A stretch of 64,000 bases of DNA from Hypomesus transpacificus. Lineage: Eukaryota > Chordata > Actinopteri > Osmeriformes > Osmeridae. Location of the stretch: the NCBI RefSeq assembly GCF_021917145.1, contig NC_061065.1:1857923-1921922 (forward strand), read 5' to 3'. Positions 54,117 to 64,000 of the stretch are shown here, piece by piece. Each line of letters begins with the position of its first letter. The first letter of the stretch is position 1. The position numbers were made by a program, and so were the translations under genes. A model generated the notes under the pieces. That model was given only the letters and a program-made list of their open reading frames with translations, was not told the DNA's origin and did no database searches.

Positions 54117-55513
54117 TCAGAAGTGCCGGGGGAAGTCACACTGTTCACAGCGGTTGAGGGCGGGGTGGTTGAGGAAGGTGCAGGCCGTGCAGTTCCAATG
54201 CGTCCCCTCGTCCTCCTCCTGGCCTGATACCGTCCTTACACCCTTACTGCTCGAGTCTGCAGCCGGGAGACAGAGAGAGGAGTCACACAACACCCCACGG
54301 ATACACACACACACACACACACACTGTCATCCAGGGATACACACACATGGTCATCCACAGATACACACACTGTCATCCACAGATACACACACACTGTCAT
54401 CCACAGATACACACACACTGTCATCCACAGATACACACACACTGTCATCCACAGATACACACACACTGTCATCCACAGATACACACACACTGTCATCCAC
54501 AGATACACACACACTGTCATCCACAGATACACACACACTGTCATCCACAGATACACACACACTGTCATCCACAGATACACACACACTGTCATCCACAGAT
54601 ACACACACACTGTCATCCACAGATACACACACACTGTCATCCACAGATACACACACACTGTCATCCATGCATACAACAGCACACAATCACAGGAGGGTAA
54701 TGTAGCAAACACACACATGACATCAGTCCCAAACAGCTGCGAGAAGGTGAGCGTGTGAGTCTTCAGAGAGGTGTTCAGGGTTGAGGGCCGGAGGGGGCCG
54801 GCCCCGCATGAGGAGGACAGAGAGGTGCAGAGACATGCAGAGGGGAGACAGATGGGAGGGGAGAAGAGCCGGCGGTGGAGGAGGAGGGACAGAGGTACCA
54901 ACCCAGAGGGGGAGCAGGGGGAGGAGCGGGGGTAGGGGCGGGGGGAGGGGCGGGGGACGGCTCCATGGTGAGCTTGGAGGTGACATTGAACATCCTCCCT
55001 CTCCTGTCACTGCCCTGGCCCTCTGGATCTGAACAGGTCACACAGGAAGGGTGCACACAGGAGCCATGGAGGGACAGAGCCATGGAGCAGGATGGAGCCA
55101 TGGAGCAGGATGGAGCCATGGAGCAGGATGGAGCGATGGAGAGGGATGGAGCGATGGAGAGGGATGGAGCGATGGAGCAGGATGGAGCGATGGAGAGGGA
55201 TGGTAGGAAAACAAAGGAGGACAGAGCAGAGATGAAGAAACACAGTGGCTGATACGAAACACGGAACCAACTGGAACGTTACGGAAAATCCAGAAGGAGC
55301 ATTTACAACAACATATTACATGAGAGTGGACATGATCATGAAACACTTGAATTGAAAGAGCCTCGAACACAAATCCAAGTTTCTGAATGAAAAACGTCTT
55401 CCAGCTATAAAACTGGGGAGTGTTCAGAGACAGGCACACGGTGAATCGAGAGACAGAGAGGGTGAGAGAGATAGAGGGTGAGAGAGATAGAGGGTGAGAG
55501 AGAGAGAGAGGGC

Positions 55514-55563
<50 letters not shown>

Positions 55564-56861
55564 GAGAGAGATAGAGGGTGAGAGAGAGAGAGGGTGAGAG
55601 AGATAGAGGGTGAGAGAGATAGAGGGCGAGAGAGAGAGAGAAGGCGAGAGGGCGAGAGAGGGCGAGAGAGAAAGAGAGGGTGAGAGAGAGCGAGAGAGAG
55701 AGCGAGAGAGACAGAGAGGAAACATAGGTGGGTTGTCAAGCGGGCATCATACAGCCTTCTCTAAACTTACCAACAGATAAAGTACCTTTAGGTTTGGGTG
55801 GGACAGGACCTAGGAAGCCAATGTTGTCATAGAAGTTAGCATTGGGGTTGAAGTGTGGTCCTGCAACCAATGAAAAACAGGTATTTCTATCTCTTAACAC
55901 CCACAGAGTTCAAGACAAAATCCTGAGAAGCACTAGAAGCTGACTGACCCAGAGTCAGTGGGATGCCCATCATTCAAGCCTAACACCTTAGGAAAAAGCA
56001 CTGCTAAACAGAATCAAACGAAAAACTGTTCCCGTGGGGCAGCAGTGTCTCCCAGGCCACTTGTGAGTGACTAAGCTAACCCTAACTACAGCGCTGGTGA
56101 ATGAGACTGTCAGCCGCGAGCTCCTGCCAGGGGAACCATAAATCCCTTATTACCATCCAGTTACAGGATGCAATTCAGGAAACAACTGGTAGTTAACATT
56201 ACAATGGCAGCACCTTGACAGCGCGTGCAGGGGGGATGTGACCAGGAACAGCAGGTGTACTGAGCCCTGCCCCCCCCCTCCCCCCCACCACACCACACTG
56301 AGCCCTGCCCCCCCCCCCCTCCCCCCCACCACACCACACTGAGCCCTGCCCCCCCCCTCCCCCCCACCACACCACACTGAGCCCTGCCCCCCCCCCCCTC
56401 CCCCCCACCACACCACACTGAGCCTCCTTGCAAAGTTACAATAAAGAGATATGCAGAATTTACAAACCCTTACCAATAGGCTGAATTCCACTGCTTGCAT
56501 TCACGTACACACACACACACACACCGCTGGTGGTACACACACACACACACACAGCTGGTGGTACACACACCGGCGGTACACCACATGGCACTAACACCCC
56601 CAAGGTAGGCCAAACCTCATACCTTGTGTTTGAAGGAGATCGATTTCTTTGGTTAAGCAGTCAATGTCGATCTGCAGTATCCTGTTTTTGCATCGCAACT
56701 GCTGCATTTCCTCAATCTGACAGAGAAGGAAACAGGGTCATGTGAAGCACGAGGTGACAGGCGTGGAGGGAGGTTGAGATTTGCCGTCAAGCCTGTACAA
56801 GTCACTGAGGAGCACGCTGGGCCACAAGCCTTACACTGGGACAACTACAGGGCTGCTACAT

Positions 56862-56923
<62 letters not shown>

Positions 56924-59900
56924 ATTGAGATCAACACCAGGCTCTCAACCTCCCCCGCACACACACAGATGTTTTCCTCTCAATTAAAAGTCCAGAGTAA
57001 CTGGAAATGAGCTGATTCAACATTCAGTCAAAGCAGCGCTTGATCCGGCTCAGAGGTGAACAGAAACATGACTTAAGAAACACGCTTTCCTCGAAAATAA
57101 AGCAAACATACTGGAAGCCCTGAAGAATGATCTTTTTGTGTGTTATTTTGTGGTGATTCATCATGATTCATTCAACAGCAAATATGGACTCAAGTATAAA
57201 AAAAAGAGAGAAAAAAAATAGAGGTTCTTGTCAAGTCAGATATCTGCCAGGACATGTTATTAACCTGTCCTGAAAACAACCTATAATCATCTCCTGCATC
57301 CCGGCAGCACAGGGAGGGAGGGAGGGAGTCGGGGAGGGAGGGAGGGATGCTTACAGAGGGGATCTGAGAAACAGAGTTGGAGCGTTCTAGTCGTCTCCTG
57401 GTGAGGTCGTTCTCCATCTCGTTCACTTCCTCTTTTAGCTTCTCCAGTTTCTTCTTCTTCAACTCCAGCTCGTGCCACAGCCTCTCCATACGAGCCTTCT
57501 GGTGGACTAGCAGGGCTGCGAGAGAGGGTGCGCACACACACACACACTTATTATACTTCTCAGAGACACTGTGGGAAAGTGCGAGAGCTAGAATCTCATA
57601 GTAACCACCCTCCATGCCTGGAGTCTAAGAATGGTCTGTTTGTGTACAACAACATAACCTTTGTTCCTCAAGAAATATAAACCTCCTGCCTCGGGACAAC
57701 AAGCTGTCAAACACAACAGCTAAACCCCCCCCACCTCCCTCCCCCTCCCTCTCTCCCCCCTTCCTCTCCTCTCTCTCCCCCCTCCCCCCTCTCTCCTCTG
57801 CCTCCCTCCCCCCTCTCTCCCACCCCCCCTCTTTCTCTCCCCTATCTCTCTCCCTCCCTCCCCTCTCTCTCTCTCCCCCCTCCCCCTCCTCTCTCTCCTC
57901 CCTCCCCCCTCCTCTCTCTCCTCCCTCCCCCTCCTCCCTCCTCTCTCTCCCCCCTCCCCCTCCTCTCTCTCCTCCCTCCCCCTCCTCTCTCTCCCCCCCT
58001 CCCCCTCCTCTCTCTCCTCCCTCCCCCTCCTCTCTCTCCTCCCTCCCCCTCCTCCCTCCTCTCTCTCCCCCCTCCCCCTCCTCTCTCTCCTCCCTCCCCC
58101 CTCCTCTCTCTCCTCCCTCCCCCTCCTCCCTCCTCTCTCTCCCCCCTCCCCCCTCCGGCAGACACTTCCAAACCAGAGAGCTCTGTCCTCCAGCCTGGTG
58201 GTCATGTGACGCAGGAATGCCTGCGTGGAGGAGATAAGCTGCAGCAGAGCGTTGTTGCCGCGGCAGTAGGAGAAGCTCCGCGCGGTCGCCACGGCAGCGC
58301 CAGGGGATAGGCCACAGACACTGACTCACGCGTAATCCAGTCAGAAGTCCAAAAAAGGAAAGGCTGTGCCTCAGGCAGGGTGACAGTGCACACGCAGCAT
58401 GCACCCCTCTACCCCTCCCTCCCCCCTCTCCCCTCTCCCTCCCCCCTCTCCAGTCCTACCCCTCTCCCTCCCCCCTTTCACCCTCTCCAGTCCTACCCCT
58501 CCCCCTTCGGCATCCTCCCCCTCTCCCCCTCTTTCCCCCCTGCACCCCTCCCCCTCTACGACTCACCTTCCTCTCTATCCCTCCCTCTCCATTAGAACAA
58601 AAACTTTAAAAGCTTTTTTATGAGAACTGGTGTACAGTACACACAATGCCAAAAAGAAAACATTAAGTGTCAATATTATGAAAATCTAACTTAGAAAAAC
58701 ACAGGCTTCAAGCATACATAGTGAAATGGCGTCTTTGGCAGGATGGAGTGGAAAAAGCTATTACTTCTGGTGGGCAAGACCCTATATGATTCAGTATTGT
58801 TACAGAGGTAGCGCTGTTCTAAGTGTCCACATTCCCTTCTGAAATAGGATGTTGACTCTCATCTGTCACGTACACAAGTCGTCTTTACGTGACATGATCC
58901 ATGCAAACATGGGCAGAACTAACATCCACCCAGATGCATGTGACTGGGTGGGCTTGGTGACCCAGTCGAGCACAGCACAACAGAGGAGCCTGCAGGGTCC
59001 GTCTGTGTACATCACTGCTCACAGACACAAAACTAGAGTTAGGGTAAGCCCCAACCCCCTCCCCCAAACCTCTAACCCCTCACCTCTAACCTCTAACCCC
59101 TCACCTCTAACCCCTCACCCTTTAACCCCTCACCCCTCACCCCATCACCCTCGCACTCCCTCTAACCCCTCACCTCTGACCCCTCACCCTTCACCCTCTA
59201 ACCTCTAACCCCATCACCCTTGCACTCCCTCTAACCCCTCACCCTCTAACCCCTCACCTCTAACCCCTCACCCTCTAACCCCTCACCCCTCACCCTCTAA
59301 CCTCTAACCCCATCACCCTCGCACTCCCTCTAACCCCTCACCTCTAACCCCTCACCCCTCACCCTCTAACCTCTAACCCCATCACCCTCGCACTCCCTCT
59401 AACCCCTCACCTCTAACCCCTCACCCTCTAACCCCTCACCCCTCACCCTCTAACCTCTAACCCCATCACCCTCGCACTACCTCTAACCCCTCACCTCTAA
59501 CCCCTCACCCTCTAACCCCTCACCCCTCACCCTCTAACCTCTAACCCCATCACCCTCGCACTCCCTCTAACCCCTCACCTCTAACCCCTCACCCTCTAAC
59601 CCCTCACCCCTCACCCCTCACCCTCTAACCCCTCACCCCCTCACCCTCTAACCTCTAACCCCATCACCCTCACACTCCCTCTAACCCCTCACCCCCTCAC
59701 CCTCTAACCTCTAACCCCATCACCCTCACACTCCCTCTAACCCCTCACCCTCTCACCCCTTCAGAACCACAACAACAGAAGGTGTCCAGGGGCTCTCACC
59801 TTGTGTGTATGCGGCGTCGTCTGAGCCTGTGCTGGGGCGGCGTGTCTCACTGGGGCGCTCCCTGTGTGAGGCCAGGGGCTCGGGCTCGGCCTCCACAAAG

Positions 59901-60245
59901 TGGTGGTCGGAGGGGAGGCTGAGGAGGTTGGTGGGCTCGAAGGTGGGGGACACCACCCCGGGGGACACCGCAGGGGGCTTGTTGGGGGACACAGTGATTT
60001 TGAAAGTGTACTTGGTGTTGGGCTGGGTGACTACCACCCGGGGGGAGGCGGGCGTGCCCCCCCCGCCCATGGAGGCGCGGGACTTAGGGGGGTGGTGGTG
60101 GATGTAGGCGGGGCCCATGCTCATCTGGCCCCCTATGTTCCTGGCCCCCGGGGGCCCCTGCATGGGGGGGTTGGCGGAGATGTAGACAGTGGGGGGGTTC
60201 CTCCCCCCTCCCTCGTCGCTGGAGGCGTTAGCAGAAATGTAAAAC
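54117..60245 (-). CDS. tab2: TAB2, TAK1-binding ubiquitin adaptor, 3' part
   Basis: TAB2 links K63-ubiquitin chains to the TAK1 kinase in IL-1, TLR and TNF signalling. Minus-strand exons in coding order: 60245 (cut by the gap)-59800, 57515-57355, 56716-56623, 55860-55786 (or to 55771), 54256-54117. The first carries [20 protein letters not shown] and [18 protein letters not shown], ending SDDAAYTQ. The second and third form a coiled coil ([51 protein letters not shown]). The fourth has [17 protein letters not shown]. The last carries the NZF zinc finger [20 protein letters not shown], ending PRHF with the stop at 54117-54119. Match to TAB2 is better than to TAB3 in the finger and C-terminus. 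The N-terminal CUE domain and most of the large exon are in or beyond the assembly gap. Confidence 0.93.
54326..54674 (+). repeat. 24-bp minisatellite in the last TAB2 intron
   Basis: Thirteen units of exactly 24 bases (TGTCATCCACAGATAC plus ACACACAC) start every 24 bases from 54371 to 54659, with two diverged units before them. Since 24 is a multiple of three and the unit has no stop in several frames, long artificial 8-residue-repeat frames appear on both strands. Confidence 0.97.
54955..55028 (-). CDS. tab2: Candidate additional TAB2 exon, 3' border unresolved
   Basis: A good minus-strand acceptor (ACCTGTTCAG) at 55029 opens a frame in the correct phase, reading [20 protein letters not shown] and then a Pro/Ala-rich run. 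The pattern SDP-x-RR-x-VTSK resembles a segment of human TAB3 as I remember it (SDPCTIERKARRISVTSK), between the coiled coil and the zinc finger. I could not find a convincing donor in the right phase, so it may be an alternative or decayed exon. Confidence 0.35.
55073..55203 (+). repeat. 15-18-bp minisatellite (GATGGAGC-type)
   Basis: Alternating units such as GATGGAGCCATGGAGCAG and GATGGAGCGATGGAGAGG, about eight in all, in a TAB2 intron. Confidence 0.9.
55446..55712 (+). repeat. (GA)n tract with GGTGAGAGAGATA units
   Basis: A purine-rich low-complexity block in a TAB2 intron, with interspersed GGGTGAGAGAGATAGA and GGGCGAGAGA units. Confidence 0.93.
56266..56423 (+). repeat. C-rich minisatellite, four units
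   Basis: Four copies of a unit of about 41-44 bases comprising a C8-10 run, CCCCCCACC, ACACCACACTGAGCC. The units differ mainly in C-run length. Confidence 0.92.
56863..56920 (+). repeat. (CA)n microsatellite
   Basis: About 29 CA units in the TAB2 intron between the exons at 56623-56716 and 57355-57515. Confidence 0.96.
57720..58157 (+). repeat. Pyrimidine-only CT/CCCT satellite
   Basis: About 440 bases almost free of purines on the plus strand, built from CTCCTCTCTCTCCTCCCTCC-type units with higher-order regularity. It lies in a TAB2 intron, and the TAB2 sense transcript there is pure GA/GGGA. Confidence 0.95.
58399..58590 (+). repeat. CCCTCTCC-rich low-complexity tract
   Basis: Degenerate CCCCTCTCCC units with a few AT interruptions, in the same TAB2 intron. 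Confidence 0.85.
59041..59760 (+). repeat. C-rich minisatellite of CTAACCCCTCACC units
   Basis: About 720 bases built of CTAACCCCTCACC and CTCTAACCTCTAACCCC words, punctuated by a recurring CATCACCCTCGCACTCCC marker at intervals of about 70-110 bases. This points to a higher-order repeat. The words look like degenerate vertebrate telomere repeats but are not (CCCTAA)n. The block ends about 40 bases from the donor of the TAB2 exon at 59800, so the TAB2 pre-mRNA is G-rich there. Confidence 0.93.
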
Positions 60246-60745
60246 NNNNNNNNNNNNNNNNNNNNNNNNNNNNNNNNNNNNNNNNNNNNNNNNNNNNNNN
60301 NNNNNNNNNNNNNNNNNNNNNNNNNNNNNNNNNNNNNNNNNNNNNNNNNNNNNNNNNNNNNNNNNNNNNNNNNNNNNNNNNNNNNNNNNNNNNNNNNNNN
60401 NNNNNNNNNNNNNNNNNNNNNNNNNNNNNNNNNNNNNNNNNNNNNNNNNNNNNNNNNNNNNNNNNNNNNNNNNNNNNNNNNNNNNNNNNNNNNNNNNNNN
60501 NNNNNNNNNNNNNNNNNNNNNNNNNNNNNNNNNNNNNNNNNNNNNNNNNNNNNNNNNNNNNNNNNNNNNNNNNNNNNNNNNNNNNNNNNNNNNNNNNNNN
60601 NNNNNNNNNNNNNNNNNNNNNNNNNNNNNNNNNNNNNNNNNNNNNNNNNNNNNNNNNNNNNNNNNNNNNNNNNNNNNNNNNNNNNNNNNNNNNNNNNNNN
60701 NNNNNNNNNNNNNNNNNNNNNNNNNNNNNNNNNNNNNNNNNNNNN
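60246..60745. other. Assembly gap, 500 N
   Basis: Exactly 500 N, a round number usual for a gap of unknown size. It interrupts the large TAB2 exon in the middle of open coding sequence ([12 protein letters not shown] just before the gap). Confidence 0.99.
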
Positions 60746-62990
60746 AATTCATACTCAAGTCGATAACAACAGGGTAAGAGGGAGCTGCATAATTATATTT
60801 CAGACCAGGCACTTAAATGATCAGTCAGTGCTTTCTTTAGTGTTTTGCAATACAGCAAATGGAAAGTTTTGCAATCGTTACCGCCAGGCTGAGAGCGTTC
60901 ATTTTGTGTGTGTCGACAGCGAGGAGAAAACACACACAGCATGGAGAGACTGTAAATCCAAACCAGAGGAAAACAGTTTGCCGTATCTCAGATGACGTGT
61001 TTAGAGCAAACCTTCCTGCCTCCAGTGAGGGAGTCCTGCACTCAAGATCTTTTTCCAAATCCTTGGGCAGATGAAGTTATTGGGTCTGTGGAACCCAGCC
61101 TGCAGAAGGCTCTCCCTGGGCTAGACACGGCTGGGCTGGGCTTATCCGCTCCTGAAACTATATTTACCCAGAGCAACCTGGGAGAGGTAACCAGAGCAAC
61201 CTAGGAGAGGTAACCAGAGCAACCAGGGAGAGGTAACCAATGGGTCCAGAGAGACTCCTCCCACGTGGGGAGAGAAGGCGGAGCTCCAGTCCTCCATTCA
61301 GGCTCCTGTCAGCAGCCCAGTCCTCCATTCAGGCTCCTGTCAGCAGCCCGGCTGCACCTCCAGCTGTGGGAAATGAAAGTGTGTACTTGGCAAGTGACCC
61401 AGCTGTGGGTCAACAGTGTGGTTAGAGCGCTTCCTGGCTTCAAAAACCAGAAGGTCCTGCGGCTGTCTCACCACCTTGTTGCACATCAGAACAGTCCTGC
61501 AGTCCTACTGAGAGGTCCTGGTTCTGTCTCTGTCCTGCAGTCCTACTGAGAGGTCCTGGTTCTGTCTCAGTCCTGCAGTCCTACTGAGAGGTCCTGGTTC
61601 TGTCTCTGTCACCACCTCCCCCCCCCCCCCCTCAGATTAGGCCTGTCCCTTTGGAGCACTGGTCCAATAGGCCAGAGAGCAGGAGGTGGATAGGGGGAGA
61701 GGGGGGCAGTACCAGTGGAGATATTAGAGACAAAGCCTCCATTGCTGGGCTGTTATTCCTGGTGCCAAATCATTGACCCACAGTCCCACACTCATTTCTG
61801 GAAGTAACAGCCCCAGTCTTGCTGTCAATGGACTCATTCACACTGCTGGAGGGGGTGCACCTAAAAGTGTCCACTTCGATTAGTGAAAAATAAATACATG
61901 TGTAGGACTGATCCAACAGGAAGGCTAGCCAGCAAGGTGGGAGGGATCTCAGCTGAACACAGGCAGGGGGGGGACCTCCTGCAGTACACAAGAAGCACGG
62001 GTGTTTCAAACTAAACTCAATTAGCACAAGGCCTTTCCAAATGAAATGATCCAAATGACAAATGAGTTATAAAACTCACAGTTTACGGTTAGGAAAAGCA
62101 AGGCAGAATGGTTTCTCAACGGTGTAGCTGCCTGCAATAAAGTTTACAGCTTCTATAAAGGAGGTGCCTCCAAGGCTGCAGGGCCACGGCAACAGTATCT
62201 AGGCGGATCACGTGTCATCATACATGGCCAACACATTTCCTGCTGATTGTGACGAGCCTCTGTATGACATCAGAGCTAGCCAGCCCTCTCCCTGGTCCAG
62301 ACCAGAGCTAAAACACCTCGAAGACACTACCCTTCCCTGGGAGGAAGCCAGCTTGCACATCTTCAGCCACTGTGTGGGTGCTCCTAAGCCCATTACCACC
62401 ACAGCACAGCCCCAAACAACACAGGCCTCAATCGCACGTTTCCTCCACTGAGTCAGAGACCAGTCACACGGCAAGGAATGTCTAACTGCCTCTCAGTCCG
62501 GCGAAATTTAAACAAATAAAGGCACTAATTGGCAGTAGACGCGCTGAGGCCTGCTGGCAGGAGAGCCATTCCGCCCCACACGCCCGGCCACTCTTGCTCT
62601 CGTGTGTGTGTGTGTGTGTGTTTATACTACTGTGCAAAGACGCTCCGTTTGAACGTTTTCCACAAGATATTCATAACGCATAAAACCTAACAGGAAGGAT
62701 ATCAAGTGTTCACGTGAGAAGCTCCAAGCTCCCACCCTTACACAGGGACCTCACCTCAGGGAGGATTTTAACCACCAGCAGAAGGATACCAGTTAAAACA
62801 ACAACTCGAGTCAATTTGAGAAAATTATCTTCGAAGGATTCTTTAAAATATATATTTTTTAAGTGAATCTTATTTGGTTCGACTTGGGCTCAGACCACCT
62901 TCCTGCTGGGCTTGGAGTGGCGTACCTCAGATTACAACCATGATGGAAACAAGCTGAAGCCAGGCCTGAAAAGGAGCACTCTCTCTCACT
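60746..62990. other. Non-coding stretch after the gap, with short tandem duplications
   Basis: I see no TAB2 coding sequence or other gene here, so it is probably TAB2 intron if the join across the gap is correct. It holds three clustered tandem duplications: a 23-base unit three times at about 61,171-61,239, a 31-base unit twice at about 61,287-61,350, and a 38-base unit three times at 61,495-61,608. The 79-codon frame at 62,212-62,451 resembles nothing I know. Confidence 0.6.
61495..61608 (+). repeat. 38-bp tandem repeat, three units
   Basis: Units starting TCCTGCAGTCCTACTGAGAG begin at 61495, 61533 and 61571, exactly 38 bases apart. Confidence 0.93.
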
Positions 62991-62997
62991 CTCGCCT

Positions 62998-64000
62998 CTG
63001 CCTCCCCCTCTCCCTCTCTCCTACCCTCTTTCCTCTGCCTCCCTCTCTCCTTCTGTCCCTGTCTCTCTCTCTCCACTGCCTCCCTCTCTCCTTCTCTCTC
63101 TGTCTCCCCCTCTCCCACTCTCCTCTGCCTCCCTCCCACTCTCCTCTGCCTCCCTCTCTCTCTCCTCTGCCTCCCTCCCTCTCTCTCTCCTCTGCCTCCC
63201 TCCATCTCTCTCTCCTCTGCCTCCCTCCCTCTCTCCTCTGCCTCCCTCCCTCTCTCCTCTGCCTCCCTCCCTCCCACTCTCCTCTGCCTCCCTCCCACTC
63301 TCCTCTGCCTCCCTCTCTCTCTCCTCTGCCTCCCTCCCTCTCTCTCTCCTCTGCCTCCCTCCCTCTCTCTCTCCTCTGCCTCCCTCCCTCTCTCTCTCCT
63401 CTGCCTCCCTCTCTCTCTCCTCTGCCTCCCTCCCTCTCTCTCCTCTGCCTCCCTCCCTCTCTCTCTCCTCTGCCTCTCTCCACTGCCTCCCTCCCTCTCT
63501 CTCTCCCCCTCTCTCCTCTGCCTCCCTCTCTCTCTCCTCTGCCTCCCTCCCTCTCTCCTCTGCCTCTCTTCCTCTCTCCACTGCCTCCCTCCCTCTCTTT
63601 CTCCCCCTCTCTCCTCTGCCTCCCTCCCTCTCTCTCTTCTCCTCTGCCTCCCTCCCTCTCTCTCTTCTCCTCTGCCTCCCTCTCTCTCTCCCCCCTCTCT
63701 CCTCTGCCTCCCTCTCTCTCTCCTCTGCCTCCCTCCCTCTCTCCTCTGCCTCCCTCCCTCTCTCCTCTGCCTCCCTCCCCCTCTCTCCCCTGCCTCCCTC
63801 CCCCTCTCTCCTCTGCCTCCCTCCCTCTCCCCCCCTCTCTCCTCTGCCTCTCTCCTCTGCCTCTCTCCCTCTCTCCTCTGCCTCCCTCCCTCTCTCCTCT
63901 GCCTCCCTCCCTCTCTCCTCTGCCTCCCTCCCTCTCCCCCCCTCTCTCTCTCTCCTCTGCCTCCCTCTCGCTCTCCTCTCTCTCTCCCCCTCTCTCCTCT
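62998..64000 (+). repeat. CTCTGCCTCCCTCC-type satellite running off the window
   Basis: About 1 kb of near-pure pyrimidine built from a word of about 20-28 bases (CCTCTGCCTCCCTCCCTCTC), with CT expansions. The long open frames on the complement, rich in REAEERE words, are artefacts of this repeat. It continues past the right edge. Confidence 0.96.

Noticed and set aside
54326-54674. Regularly spaced 24-base repeats that look like a CRISPR array
   Set aside because: The units are contiguous with no unique spacers, contain CA microsatellite sequence, and lie in an intron of a vertebrate gene. This is a minisatellite.
57625-58404. Long Glu/Arg/Gly-rich open frames on the minus strand
   Set aside because: They are translations of a pure pyrimidine/purine satellite and have no other content.
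59041-59760. An interstitial telomere array
   Set aside because: The words are CTAACCCC with TCACC interruptions, never more than a chance run of exact CCCTAA units, and a different higher-order period is visible. I call it a minisatellite only.
62212-62451. A 79-codon open frame (SQPSPWSRPELKHLED) after the gap
   Set aside because: It looks somewhat protein-like but has no recognisable family, no splice-consistent neighbours and no relation to TAB2.
62927-63581. Overlapping REAEERE-rich open frames at the right end
   Set aside because: Produced by the CTCTGCCTCCCTCC satellite, with the same words in all frames.

Overview
The window is vertebrate nuclear DNA, almost certainly from a ray-finned (teleost) fish. 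It carries intron-rich genes with GT-AG splicing, long AT-rich 3' UTRs, many di- and tetranucleotide microsatellites, and repeated copies of a tRNA-derived SINE with the tail typical of teleost SINEs. Ten protein-coding genes can be assembled exon by exon with consistent reading phase. From left to right they are MAP3K5 (+, 3' part only), LRP11 (+), PCMT1 (-), NUP43 (+), LATS1 (+), KATNA1 (+), GINM1 (-), PPIL4 (+), ZC3H12D (+) and TAB2 (-, 3' part only, running into an assembly gap).

Genes two to ten are, in the same order, the block known from human 6q25.1 (LRP11-PCMT1-NUP43-LATS1-KATNA1-GINM1-PPIL4-ZC3H12D-TAB2). MAP3K5, also on human 6q but more than 10 Mb away, is fused to its edge here. 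Orientation creates two compact head-to-head promoters (PCMT1/NUP43, 372 bp between start codons; GINM1/PPIL4, 340 bp) and three tail-to-tail junctions (LRP11/PCMT1, KATNA1/GINM1, ZC3H12D/TAB2). The genes do not form one pathway: MAP3K5 and TAB2 act in stress and innate kinase signalling, ZC3H12D degrades inflammatory mRNAs, LATS1 is the Hippo kinase, and the rest are housekeeping (nuclear pore, microtubule severing, protein repair, splicing-associated isomerase, membrane glycoproteins).

Region 1-7,880 is MAP3K5 with several SINEs, a MITE and a long GT repeat next to a splice acceptor. 8,250-12,290 is LRP11, which has a perfect Kunitz inhibitor domain that I do not recall in human LRP11. 12,960-18,381 is PCMT1 and 18,754-21,020 is NUP43. 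21,230-28,800 is LATS1, 29,100-33,605 KATNA1 and 33,666-37,388 GINM1. 37,729-42,930 is PPIL4 with two non-autonomous DNA transposons in introns. 42,931-46,760 is largely empty. 46,975-51,675 is ZC3H12D. From 51,876 on is TAB2, whose introns and 3' UTR are crowded with micro- and minisatellites. A 500-base run of N (60,246-60,745) interrupts its large exon, and beyond it I see no convincing coding sequence, only short tandem duplications and a kilobase of CT-rich satellite. No retrovirus-like element, CRISPR array or prokaryotic feature was seen. The best candidates for something unusual are the Kunitz exon in LRP11, the alternative membrane-anchor start of PCMT1, a probable GC-AG intron in NUP43, a TAB3-like candidate exon in TAB2, and several repeats sitting directly in splice-site regions.
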